Below, one piece after another: positions 1 to 6,902 of a stretch of 15,898 nt of DNA. A model generated the notes under the pieces. That model searched no databases, was not told the origin of the DNA, and was given only the letters and a program-made list of their open reading frames with translations. This DNA comes from Pseudomonadota bacterium (lineage in GTDB: Bacteria > Pseudomonadota > Gammaproteobacteria > Burkholderiales > Rhodocyclaceae), in assembly GCA_021811225.1 (NCBI GenBank), contig JAJZPJ010000045.1, positions 1-15,898 on the forward strand, written 5' to 3'. Both the position numbers and the translations under genes were made by a program. The stretch's first letter is position 1. The number at the start of each line of letters is the position of its first letter.

Positions 1-146
1 GAATCGACGCTGACGATGTCCACCGGCAGCCGCTCGGCCAGCGCCAGCGCCAGCGCGGTCTTGCCGCTGGCGGTCGGGCCCATGAGGAAGATGGCCGGCG
101 GTAGCCGCCGATCGGCGCCCTGCGGGCGGTCGCTGGGAGTCGTCAT
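1..146 (-). CDS. miaA: tRNA dimethylallyltransferase MiaA (N-terminal part)
   Basis: Only the first 48 codons are inside the window; the gene runs off the left edge. The enzyme transfers a dimethylallyl group to N6 of A37 in tRNAs that read codons starting with U, which improves decoding fidelity. The visible N-terminus has a short polar leader, then the P-loop GPTASGKT at about residues 24-31, followed by the family's LALALAERLP helix and the DIVSVDS strand (substrate-binding DS motif). The start ATG at 144-146 places the P-loop at the usual distance from the N-terminus. It lies downstream of mutL on the same strand, the classical mutL-miaA order, but separated by 175 bp of structured DNA rather than overlapping. 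The identification is firm from the motif plus the neighbour. Confidence 0.93.
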   Translation of the reverse strand, partial: MTTPSDRPQGADRRLPPAIFLMGPTASGKTALALALAERLPVDIVSVD

Positions 147-162
147 CGCCCTGCCGCCGGGC

Positions 163-229
163 CGCCCCAAGGCAGGGCAGCCATGGCCTGCGAGCCATGC
201 GAGCGGCGGTCATCCCCTTCCTCGGGGCG
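163..229. repeat. Nested inverted repeat in the mutL-miaA gap
   Basis: Outer arms at 163-172 (CGCCCCAAGG) and 220-229 (CCTCGGGGCG) pair over 10 bp with one G-T type mismatch. Inside them lies a perfect 6 bp stem, CATGGC (182-187) and GCCATG (194-199), with a 6 nt loop. No T tract follows on either strand, so this is not a standard intrinsic terminator. In the mutL-miaA transcript it would fold just upstream of the miaA start. It could be a REP-like element, an RNA-processing site or a stability element. The function is unknown. Confidence 0.6.
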
Positions 230-244
230 GAGGTGGGGTTGGGT

Positions 245-257
245 GGAGCATTGCTCC
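245..257. repeat. Short perfect palindrome, mutL-miaA gap
   Basis: GGAGCA at 245-250 and TGCTCC at 252-257 form a perfect 6 bp inverted repeat around a single T. It sits between the two larger hairpins of the same gap. Taken alone, a palindrome this short may be chance. Confidence 0.4.
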
Positions 258-270
258 GCGCCGCCGTAGC

Positions 271-294
271 CGGACGGCTGTGCTAAGCCGTCCG
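271..294. repeat. Perfect 9 bp stem-loop just downstream of mutL
   Basis: CGGACGGCT (271-279) and AGCCGTCCG (286-294) pair perfectly around a 6 nt loop, about 28 bp past the mutL stop codon. A stem this GC-rich could stop RNA polymerase or protect the 3' end of the mutL mRNA. There is no U tract after it on the minus strand, so a classical terminator is not supported. Confidence 0.6.
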
Positions 295-321
295 TGGAAC
301 GGGAGGCGGGGGGGAGGTCCA

Positions 322-2118
322 TCATCTGCCGCGCAGGAACAGCCGGTCGAGATCGGCGAGCGACAATTGGGTCCAGGTCGGTCGGCCGTGGTTGCACTGG
401 TCGGCCCGCTCGGTCGCCTCCATCTCGCGCAGCAGCGCGTCCATCTCCGGCAGCGTCAGTTTGCGCCGGGCGCGCACCGCGCCGTGGCAGGCCATGGTCG
501 CCAGGAGCTCGTTGCCGCGCGCCTCGATCACCCGGCTTGCCGGGAATTCGCCGAGATCGGCGAGGAGCGCGCGCACCAGCTCGGGAATCGGCGCATTGGC
601 GAGCAGCGCCGGGACGGCGCGCACCATGAGTTCGCCCGGACCGGCGGGGGCGAGCTCGAAGCCCAGGCGCTCGAGCGTCTGGCGCTGTTCTTCGGCGCTG
701 GCCATCTCCGCGGCGCTGGCGGAGAACAGCGCCGGGATCAGCAGGCGCTGGGTCGCCGGCGCCTGGCCGTTCAATGCCGTCTTCAGCTTTTCGTAGAGGA
801 TGCGTTCGTGGGCTGCGTGCATGTCGACCAGCACCAGGCCGGCGGCGTTCTGCGCCAGGACGAAGACGCCGTGGAGCTGCGCCAGCGCGTACCCTAAAGG
901 CGCTTCCTCCGGGGCGTACCCTAAAGGTACTTCCTCCGGGGCGTACCCTAAAGGCGCTTCCTCCGGTGGATGCCCAGGAGGCACCGTGTCCTCCGCCGGG
1001 TTCTGCCCCGTGACGGCGACGAAGTCCAGGTAGGCGGCGACCGCCGGCTCACGGATGCCCAGCGTCGACTGGCGCGGCGGCGTCCACGCCGCGGCGGGCA
1101 AGTCGCGCTGCGGCGCGCCGCTTGGCTGGGCGGCTGCGCTCAGGGGAGCGGCCAGCGTCCGTTGCAGCGCGTGGAAGACGAACTGATGCACGCTCCGCGC
1201 CTCGCGGAAGCGCACCTCGATCTTGGCCGGATGGACATTGACATCGACCCCCGCCGGATCGAGTTCCAGGAACAGCACGTAGGCGGGATGTCGGCTGCCG
1301 TGCAGGATGTCGGCGTAGGCCTGGCGCACCGCGTGGGCGAGCAGTTTGTCGCGGACGAAGCGGCCATTGACGAAGCAGTACTGGGCGTCGCGTCCGGCCC
1401 GCGAATAGGCGGGCAGGGCGACGAAGCCGGTCAGATGCAGATCGCCGGCGGCAAGCTCGACGGCGCGGGCTTGTCCGTGGAATTCCTCGCCGAGCAGTTC
1501 GCGCGTGCGGCGGGCGAGGTCGCTGGCATCCAGGCGCTGCTTGACCCTGCCGTTGTGGGCGAGACTGAAGGCCACCGCCGGCCGCGCCAGCGCCATGCGC
1601 CGCAACGCCTCTTCGCAGTGCGCGAACTCGGTGGCTTCCTGTTTCAGGAATTTGCGCCGCGCTGGCGTGTTGTAGTAGAGGTCGCTGGCTTCGATCACCG
1701 TGCCCCGGGTGAGCGCCGCGGGCGAGAGCGACAGGTCGCCCGCGTCTATGCGCCAGGCGTGCGCGCTGCCGGCGGTGCGGCTGGTGATCGACAGGCGCGC
1801 CACCGAGGCGATCGAGGCCAGCGCCTCGCCGCGGAAACCGTAAGAGACGACCCGTTCGAGATCGGCGAGGCTGCCGATCTTGCTGGTGGCGTGCCGCGCC
1901 AGCGCCAGCGGCAGGTCTGCCCGATCGATGCCGCCGCCGTCGTCGGCGACGCGGATCGAGCGCACGCCGCCCTCTCCCAACTGCACGTCGATCTCCCGGG
2001 CGCCGGCGTCGAGGCTGTTCTCGACCAGTTCCTTCAGCACCGAGGCCGGCCGCTCCACCACTTCGCCGGCGGCGATCTGGCTGATCAGAAGGTCCGGCAG
2101 GGGCTTGATCGCGTTCAT
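322..2118 (-). CDS. mutL: DNA mismatch repair protein MutL (endonuclease type)
   Basis: MutL couples mismatch recognition by MutS to strand incision. The 598 residue protein opens with the GHKL ATPase: LVENSLDAGA (31-40, catalytic Glu), DDGGGI (59-64), HATSKI (76-81) and YGFRGEAL (93-100). A Pro/Glu-rich linker with three 9-residue repeats (about 384-411) leads to the C-terminal dimerisation and nuclease domain. The metal-binding motif is DMHAAHERILYE (about 432-443), which fits D-x-H-A-x2-E-x4-E with Met where Gln is usual. ACHGAVRA (543-550), CNHGRPT (575-581) and a terminal F-x-R (594-596) are also kept. This is therefore the nicking MutL found in bacteria without MutH. The start at 2118 gives the canonical N-terminus. 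A TATAAT box ends only 8 nt upstream and there is no Shine-Dalgarno, which suggests a nearly leaderless mRNA. miaA follows. Confidence 0.98.
   Translation of the reverse strand: MNAIKPLPDLLISQIAAGEVVERPASVLKELVENSLDAGAREIDVQLGEGGVRSIRVADDGGGIDRADLPLALARHATSKIGSLADLERVVSYGFRGEALASIASVARLSITSRTAGSAHAWRIDAGDLSLSPAALTRGTVIEASDLYYNTPARRKFLKQEATEFAHCEEALRRMALARPAVAFSLAHNGRVKQRLDASDLARRTRELLGEEFHGQARAVELAAGDLHLTGFVALPAYSRAGRDAQYCFVNGRFVRDKLLAHAVRQAYADILHGSRHPAYVLFLELDPAGVDVNVHPAKIEVRFREARSVHQFVFHALQRTLAAPLSAAAQPSGAPQRDLPAAAWTPPRQSTLGIREPAVAAYLDFVAVTGQNPAEDTVPPGHPPEEAPLGYAPEEVPLGYAPEEAPLGYALAQLHGVFVLAQNAAGLVLVDMHAAHERILYEKLKTALNGQAPATQRLLIPALFSASAAEMASAEEQRQTLERLGFELAPAGPGELMVRAVPALLANAPIPELVRALLADLGEFPASRVIEARGNELLATMACHGAVRARRKLTLPEMDALLREMEATERADQCNHGRPTWTQLSLADLDRLFLRGR
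887..967. repeat. 27 bp x 3 tandem repeat (minisatellite) inside mutL
   Basis: Three head-to-tail copies lie at 887-913, 914-940 and 941-967. Copies 1 and 3 differ only at the last base. Copy 2 has two adjacent changes (GC to TA), which turn one residue of the unit from Ala to Val and create a GTACC/GGTAC inverted repeat at 916-930. On the coding strand each copy encodes a 9-residue unit of the form PEE(A/V)PLGYA, in frame, in the linker between the ATPase and nuclease domains. Near identity at synonymous positions points to recent duplication. Confidence 0.9.
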
Positions 2119-2126
2119 GGACGGCG

Positions 2127-2132
2127 ATTATA
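2127..2132 (-). promoter_or_regulatory. Candidate -10 box of mutL
   Basis: A perfect TATAAT on the minus strand lies 8 nt before the mutL ATG. No good -35 hexamer is visible at 16-18 bp. Transcription from it would start within a few bases of the start codon. Confidence 0.5.
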
Positions 2133-2147
2133 GACCGCACTATCCGG

Positions 2148-2153
2148 TAGAAT
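2148..2153 (+). promoter_or_regulatory. Candidate -10 box of dedA
   Basis: TAGAAT lies 28 nt before the dedA start, in the context GGTAGAATACC. Similar boxes precede the desaturase, radC and coaBC genes in this window. The -35 region is weak. The box overlaps the upstream part of the divergent mutL promoter. Confidence 0.45.
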
Positions 2154-2181
2154 ACCCGGCCTGTTCCCTGCTCCGACACCG

Positions 2182-2838
2182 ATGGCGCTCTTTGCCCAGT
2201 TCGTAGATCTCGTCCTCCACCTTGACCAGCATCTGGCCCTCCTGATCGCCCATTACGGCGTCTGGGTCTATGCCATCCTGTTCGCCATCATCTTCTGCGA
2301 GACCGGCCTCGTGGTCGCGCCCTTCCTGCCGGGCGACTCCTTGCTCTTCGTCGCCGGGGCGCTGGCCGCGGGCGGCGGCCTGGATCTCGCTATCCTGTGC
2401 GCCGTCCTGTTTTCGGCCGCACTGGCCGGGGACAACGCCAATTACTGGATCGGCCGCAGCATCGGACCGCGCGCCTTCCGCTGGGAGCAGTCGCGCCTGT
2501 TCAACAAGGCGGCGCTGATGAAGACCCATCTCTTCTACGAGCGCCACGGCGGCAAGACCGTGATCGTCGCCCGCTTCCTGCCGCTGGCGCGCACCTTCGC
2601 GCCCTTCGTGGCCGGCGTCGCGGGCATGGGCTATGGGCGGTTTTTCGCCTTCGACCTCGCCGGCGGCGCGTTGTGGATAGCCTCGCTGACCCTGGCCGGC
2701 TACTGGTTCGGCAACCTGCCCCTGTTCAAGAATCACCTGTCGCTGGTGATCGTCATCATCGTCGCCGCATCCTTGCTGCCGGCGCTGATCGGCTGGCTGC
2801 GTCACCGCAGCGCGCGCGTCAAGACCGTCGGAGCTTAG
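2182..2838 (+). CDS. DedA family integral membrane protein
   Basis: This 218 residue inner-membrane protein belongs to the DedA/SNARE-associated superfamily. Members help maintain membrane energetics and envelope integrity, and several are linked to recycling of the undecaprenyl-phosphate carrier. Visible family marks are E40 in a membrane segment, FLPGDSLLF (48-56), GDNANYWIGR (83-92), the amphipathic RFLPLARTFAPFVAG stretch (131-145) whose arginines are typically essential, and a last membrane helix near 186-205 with a basic tail. The length is normal for the family. It starts 63 bp from the divergent mutL, and its TAG stop directly abuts the purN ATG, so the two are probably co-transcribed. 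The exact substrate cannot be told from sequence. Confidence 0.93.
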   Translation: MALFAQFVDLVLHLDQHLALLIAHYGVWVYAILFAIIFCETGLVVAPFLPGDSLLFVAGALAAGGGLDLAILCAVLFSAALAGDNANYWIGRSIGPRAFRWEQSRLFNKAALMKTHLFYERHGGKTVIVARFLPLARTFAPFVAGVAGMGYGRFFAFDLAGGALWIASLTLAGYWFGNLPLFKNHLSLVIVIIVAASLLPALIGWLRHRSARVKTVGA

Positions 2839-3474
2839 ATGACCAGCACGGTGATCCTGATTTCCGGCCGCGGCAGCAATCTTCTGGCGCTGCTCGAGGC
2901 GAAGCTGCCGGGGCGCATCGCCGCCGTCATCAGCAATCGCGCCGAGGCCGGCGGCCTGATTCACGCCCGCGAGCACGGCGTTGCGACGCTGGTGCTCGAT
3001 CACCGGGGCTACGCTTCGCGCGAGGCCTACGATGCGGCGCTGGCCGATGAAATCGACCGTCATCGGCCCGACCTGGTGGTGCTGGCCGGCTTCATGCGCA
3101 TCTTGGGCGACTCTTTCGTGCAGCGCTTTTCCGGGCGACTGCTCAACATCCATCCTTCGTTGCTGCCGGCCTTTCCGGGCCTGAATACGCACGCCCAGGC
3201 GCTCGCCGCGGGGGTCAGGATCCACGGCTGCACCGTGCATTTCGTCACGCCCTCGCTCGACGCCGGTCCCATCGTGGCGCAGGTGGCGGTGCCGGTGCAT
3301 GGCGCCGACGACGAGGCGGCGTTGGCCTCGCGGGTGCTGGCCGAGGAGCACCGGATCTACCCGCAAGCGGTGCGCTGGTTCCTGGAGGGACGCTTGCGCC
3401 TGACGGCGGGGCGGGTCGTCCTGCTGCGCGAGGGGCCGCCGGCACCGCCGCTGGCGGCGCCGGTTGCGGCCTGA
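2839..3474 (+). CDS. purN: Phosphoribosylglycinamide formyltransferase PurN
   Basis: PurN transfers a formyl group from 10-formyl-tetrahydrofolate to GAR, the third step of de novo purine synthesis. The 211 residue protein opens with the Rossmann-like ILISGRGSNL segment (phosphate binding) and has the formyltransferase core VLAGFMRIL (81-89). It carries the catalytic triad N103 and H105 (NIHPSLLPAFPG) and D141 (TPSLDAGPI). The length matches the family apart from a short Ala/Pro-rich tail. It starts immediately after the dedA stop and is followed at 1 bp by the DUF3108 gene. The purN-DUF3108 pair is common in betaproteobacteria. Confidence 0.97.
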   Translation: MTSTVILISGRGSNLLALLEAKLPGRIAAVISNRAEAGGLIHAREHGVATLVLDHRGYASREAYDAALADEIDRHRPDLVVLAGFMRILGDSFVQRFSGRLLNIHPSLLPAFPGLNTHAQALAAGVRIHGCTVHFVTPSLDAGPIVAQVAVPVHGADDEAALASRVLAEEHRIYPQAVRWFLEGRLRLTAGRVVLLREGPPAPPLAAPVAA

Positions 3475-3475
3475 C

Positions 3476-4240
3476 ATGGCCGGATCGATGAAGCGATCGG
3501 GACTGCTGCTGCTGCAACTGGCAACCCTGCTGCTGGGCTGGGGGCTGGCGTTCCTGCCGTCCGCCGCCGCAGCCGCCAAGGCGCCAGCGTTCGAATTGCC
3601 GCAAAGCGGCCGCATCCGTTTTGCGATCAGCCGCGACGACCTGGACTTCGTCGTCGGACGGGCGACCCATACCTGGCGTCGCGAGGGCAAGACCTACACC
3701 CTGACCAGCGTCACCGAAACCACCGGGATCGCCGCTCTGTTCAAGAAGGCGCAGGTGATCCAGAAGAGCGAGGGCGAGATCACCGCCGCCGGCCTTAAGC
3801 CGCTCGAATTCCATACCGTGCGCAACGGCGTCGCGGCCGAGGCCGCCAGCTTCGACTGGGCGCGGGGGCAACTGCATTACTCCGGCGGCCGGCAGGCGCC
3901 CCTGTCGCCGGGAGCGCAGGACGTGTTGAGCGTGTTCTATCAACTGGGCCGGCGATTGCCGACGGGGCGGATCGAGGTGATGGTGGCGACCGGCAAGAAG
4001 TTCGAGCGCTACCGCTTCGAGGTGCTGGGCGAGGAACGCCTGAAGCTCGCCTTCGGCGCGCAGCGGGTGCTGCACCTGAAGAGCGTCGGCGACGACGGCG
4101 AGTCCACCGAGGTCTGGCTGGGAGTGGACCTGCGCGGCCTGCCGCTGAAAATCCGCTACACCGATCACCATGGCGAGAGTTTCGTCCAGGTCGCGGACCA
4201 ACTCGAGTTCGACGATAATGGCTTCGCGCGCAAGCGCTGA
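3476..4240 (+). CDS. DUF3108 domain exported protein
   Basis: The product is about 254 residues. An N-terminal Sec signal peptide (MKRSG, then a leucine-rich core ending in an AAAAA stretch) implies export to the periplasm. The mature part matches the general plan of DUF3108 proteins: short beta strands such as GRIRFAISRDDLDF, a central TGIAALFKKAQVIQKSEGEI segment, and a closing GLPLKIRYTD strand before EFDDNGF. No enzymatic motif is visible and the family function is unknown; a lipid-binding or envelope role has been suggested only by its fold. I chose the ATG at 3476; one at 3488 is equally plausible and gives the tidier signal peptide. An ATG at 3464 would overlap purN. Neither start has a clear ribosome binding site, which fits translational coupling to purN. 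Confidence 0.85.
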   Translation: MAGSMKRSGLLLLQLATLLLGWGLAFLPSAAAAAKAPAFELPQSGRIRFAISRDDLDFVVGRATHTWRREGKTYTLTSVTETTGIAALFKKAQVIQKSEGEITAAGLKPLEFHTVRNGVAAEAASFDWARGQLHYSGGRQAPLSPGAQDVLSVFYQLGRRLPTGRIEVMVATGKKFERYRFEVLGEERLKLAFGAQRVLHLKSVGDDGESTEVWLGVDLRGLPLKIRYTDHHGESFVQVADQLEFDDNGFARKR

Positions 4241-4291
4241 GTTACGCCAGACTCCGCCTCAGTTGCACCCTCAGCGGGCCGATAGGAAAAA

Positions 4292-5557
4292 ATGAACCTA
4301 CGCATCACTCCGGGCATGATCGACGATGCCGCCACGGCGCTGAAGAAACTCCTGAGCTTCAGCCAGCCCGCCGACGCCGTGCTCTCCGGCTTTTTCCACG
4401 AGCGGCGCGCCCTGGGCCAGCGCGAGCGCGGCTTCATCGCCGAGACCGTCTATGCGGTGCTGCGCCGCCGGCGTCTGCTGGAGCGGCTGGCGCAGCCGCT
4501 GGCGACGCCCAGACGCCTGATTCTGGCGGCGCTCGTGCGTATCAACGGCTTGTCCCAGCGGCAGCTGGCGGAGGTGGTCACGGCCGAGGAAGCCGAATGG
4601 CTGGGCGGCTTGCGCGCGCAGCCGGAGCAGGCGCTCGATTTCGCCGTGCGGGTCGATTTTCCCGACTGGCTGATCGAGCGGCTGCGCCCCCGCCTGTCCG
4701 AGGAGGAATTGCTGCAACTGGCGCGCGGCTTGAACCAGAGCGCGCCGCTGGACCTGCGCGTGAATTCGCTCAAGGCCACGCGCGAGGCGGTGCTCGCCCG
4801 GCTTGCCGCCGACGCTATCGGGGCGGAGGCCTGCCGTTACGCGCCGCTGGGCGTGCGCCTGAAGTCGAAGCCGGCGCTCGCCCGCCACCCGCTCTACCTC
4901 GATGGCGCGATCGAGGTGCAGGACGAGGGCAGCCAGTTGCTGGGCTGCCTGCTGGCGCCCAAGCGCGGCGAGATGGTCGTGGATTTCTGCGCCGGCGCCG
5001 GCGGCAAGACCCTGCTGCTGGGCGCCATGATGCGCTCCACCGGCCGGCTCTATGCGTTCGACGTTGCCGACAAGCGGCTGGCGCGCTTGAAGCCCCGGGC
5101 GGCGCGGGCGGGACTGTCCAACGTTCATCCGGTGCGCATTTCCGGCGAGAACGACGCGCACGTCAAGCGGCTCGCTGGCAAGATCGACCGGGTCCTGGTC
5201 GATGCGCCCTGCAGCGGCCTGGGCACCCTGCGCCGGAATCCCGATCTGAAGTGGCGGCAGACGCCCGAGAGCGTCGCCGAGCTCGCCCGGAAGCAGCGCG
5301 ACATCCTGGCCGCGGCAGCGCGCCTGGTGAAGCCGGGCGGGCGTCTGGTGTATGCCACCTGCAGCATCCTGCCGGAGGAGAACGAACTGATCGTCGATGC
5401 CTTCCTGGCCGACCATTCCGGTTTCCGGCGTCTTTCCGCTTCGGCCTTGTTGGCGGAGCAGGGCATCGATATCGATTGCGGCGACGACATGCGCCTGCTG
5501 CCGCACCGGCACGGCACCGACGGTTTCTACGCGGCGGCCATGGAGCGGCAAGCTTGA
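4292..5557 (+). CDS. RsmB/NOP family 16S rRNA cytosine-C5 methyltransferase
   Basis: This is a 421 residue class I SAM-dependent methyltransferase of the NOP2/SUN family. It should methylate cytosine C5 in rRNA. An N-terminal helical domain (1-150) resembles the NusB-like domain of RsmB. The catalytic domain has VQDEGSQLLG (209-218), the SAM-binding motif DFCAGAGGKT (231-240), the catalytic motif DAPCSG with C307, and the second cysteine C357 in ATCSILPEEN. A good AGGA ribosome binding site lies six bases before the ATG at 4292. Fifty-one non-coding bases separate it from the DUF3108 gene. Betaproteobacteria often carry a second, true rsmB next to fmt, so I leave the symbol blank; the target base could be C967 or another position. 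Confidence 0.93.
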   Translation: MNLRITPGMIDDAATALKKLLSFSQPADAVLSGFFHERRALGQRERGFIAETVYAVLRRRRLLERLAQPLATPRRLILAALVRINGLSQRQLAEVVTAEEAEWLGGLRAQPEQALDFAVRVDFPDWLIERLRPRLSEEELLQLARGLNQSAPLDLRVNSLKATREAVLARLAADAIGAEACRYAPLGVRLKSKPALARHPLYLDGAIEVQDEGSQLLGCLLAPKRGEMVVDFCAGAGGKTLLLGAMMRSTGRLYAFDVADKRLARLKPRAARAGLSNVHPVRISGENDAHVKRLAGKIDRVLVDAPCSGLGTLRRNPDLKWRQTPESVAELARKQRDILAAAARLVKPGGRLVYATCSILPEENELIVDAFLADHSGFRRLSASALLAEQGIDIDCGDDMRLLPHRHGTDGFYAAAMERQA

Positions 5558-5567
5558 AAGAACTGCC

Positions 5568-6836
5568 ATGAAGACCAGCGGCTTTCCGAACATGCTCATC
5601 GGCTTCTGGCACGATCTGCTGCGCCCGGATGTGTTCTGGCAGTCGGGCGCTCTGGTGCTGTGCCTGGCACTGGCCCTTTTCGCCAGCCGCATGGTGCGCG
5701 CTCAGGGGCAGACCGAGGGCCGTGCCTGGCGGCTGGGAAGGGGCGGCCTGAAGCGGCTGGCTTTCCCGCTGGTGGCGCTGGTGCTGGTGATGCTGGCGGA
5801 GGCGCTGCTGCAGGGACACTTCCACACCCATCTGCTGGCGCTGGCGGAGCCGCTCCTGGCGTCGTTCGCGGCGATCCGCGCGGTGCTCTACGTGCTGCGC
5901 TACACCTTCGGCGCCGCCGCCTGGCTGGCGCCCTTCGAGCGCCTGTTCGCGCTCTTGGTGTGGGCGCTGGTGGCGCTGCACATCACCGGATTGCTGCCCG
6001 AGTTGATCCGCATGATGGAGGGCGTCAGCTTCGACGTCGGCAAGCAGAGCCTCAATCTCTGGATAGTGCTGCAAGGCCTGGTGACGGTGCTGGCGACGCT
6101 GTTCGTGGCGCTATGGCTGTCGGGCATGGTGGAGGAGAGGCTGCAGCGCATCGAGGGGCTGGACGGCAACCTGCGCGCGGTGTTTACCCGCCTGTCCAAG
6201 GTGTTTCTGATTCTGCTGGCGGTGCTGATCGGTCTGCCCCTGGTCGGCATCGACCTCACCACGCTCTCGGTGTTCGGCGGCGCGCTCGGCGTCGGTCTCG
6301 GCTTCGGCCTGCAGAAGATCGCCAGCAATTATGTCTCCGGCTTCATCATCCTGCTCGACCATTCGATCAGCATCGGCAGCCTGATCACGGTCGGCAGCGA
6401 CCGGGGTCTGGTGACCAAAATCACCACCCGCTACACGGTGGTCAGGAGTCTCTCCGGAGTCGAGGCGATCGTTCCCAACGAATTGCTGGTGAGCCAGGTG
6501 GTACGCAACGAATCCTATACCGATCCCAACATGCGCTTCTCGCTGCCGGTGCAGGTCGGTTATGAGACCGATCTCGATCAGGCGATGCGCATCATGGTCG
6601 AGGCCGCCCGGGCGCAGCCGCGCGTCCTGGCCGAGCCGGGACCGGGGGCCTTCCTGGTGGAATTCGCCGACTCCGGCATCAACCTCGAGCTGGGTTACTG
6701 GATCGCCGATCCGGAGCAGGGCACGCTGCAGCTGCGCTCCGACATCAACCTCGCGATCTGGCGCAACTTCCAGGCCGCCGGCATCAACATTCCTTATCCG
6801 CAGCGCGAAGTACGCCTGCTCGGCACGCCGGCCTGA
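5568..6836 (+). CDS. MscS family mechanosensitive ion channel
   Basis: The product is a 422 residue inner-membrane channel that should release solutes on hypo-osmotic shock. About six hydrophobic segments precede the pore helix, more than the three of classical MscS. The pore-lining segment with GGALGVGLGFGLQKIAS (about residues 235-251) has the Gly/Ala pattern of MscS TM3, and is followed by NYVSGFIILLDHSISIG leading into the beta domain (SGVEAIVPNELL). The C-terminal alpha/beta domain ends in NIPYPQREVRLL, typical of the group. The ATG at 5568 was chosen because upstream in-frame codons lie inside the methyltransferase gene; GAAAG upstream may serve as a weak ribosome binding site. It sits 10 bp after the methyltransferase stop, so co-transcription is likely. 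Confidence 0.95.
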   Translation: MKTSGFPNMLIGFWHDLLRPDVFWQSGALVLCLALALFASRMVRAQGQTEGRAWRLGRGGLKRLAFPLVALVLVMLAEALLQGHFHTHLLALAEPLLASFAAIRAVLYVLRYTFGAAAWLAPFERLFALLVWALVALHITGLLPELIRMMEGVSFDVGKQSLNLWIVLQGLVTVLATLFVALWLSGMVEERLQRIEGLDGNLRAVFTRLSKVFLILLAVLIGLPLVGIDLTTLSVFGGALGVGLGFGLQKIASNYVSGFIILLDHSISIGSLITVGSDRGLVTKITTRYTVVRSLSGVEAIVPNELLVSQVVRNESYTDPNMRFSLPVQVGYETDLDQAMRIMVEAARAQPRVLAEPGPGAFLVEFADSGINLELGYWIADPEQGTLQLRSDINLAIWRNFQAAGINIPYPQREVRLLGTPA

Positions 6837-6860
6837 TCATTCGTTTGGCAACTATTCGCG

Positions 6861-6866
6861 TAGAAT
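6861..6866 (+). promoter_or_regulatory. Candidate -10 box of the desaturase gene
   Basis: TAGAAT in the context GCGTAGAATAGGG lies 36 nt before the desaturase ATG, in the 66 bp gap after the mscS-like gene. TTGGCA at 6845-6850 is too close (10 bp) to be its -35. The gene may therefore have its own promoter. Confidence 0.4.
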
Positions 6867-6902
6867 AGGGTCGAACCGTTTTATTCCCATAGGCATATCT
6901 GC

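Noticed and set aside
970..2133. 387-codon plus-strand frame opposite mutL, and a 438-codon one opposite aceA (13289-14605)
   Set aside because: Both are antisense to unmistakable genes and lack recognisable motifs, ribosome binding sites or neighbours in register. Long antisense frames are usual at this GC content.
2140..3690. 516-codon minus-strand frame opposite dedA and purN
   Set aside because: Low-complexity Gln/Arg/His/Asp-rich translation typical of a shadow; dedA and purN have clear family motifs on the other strand.
6845..6859. TTGGCA...TCGC as a sigma-54 promoter before the desaturase
   Set aside because: The GG-to-GC distance is 9 rather than 10 bases and the flanks fit the -24/-12 consensus poorly.
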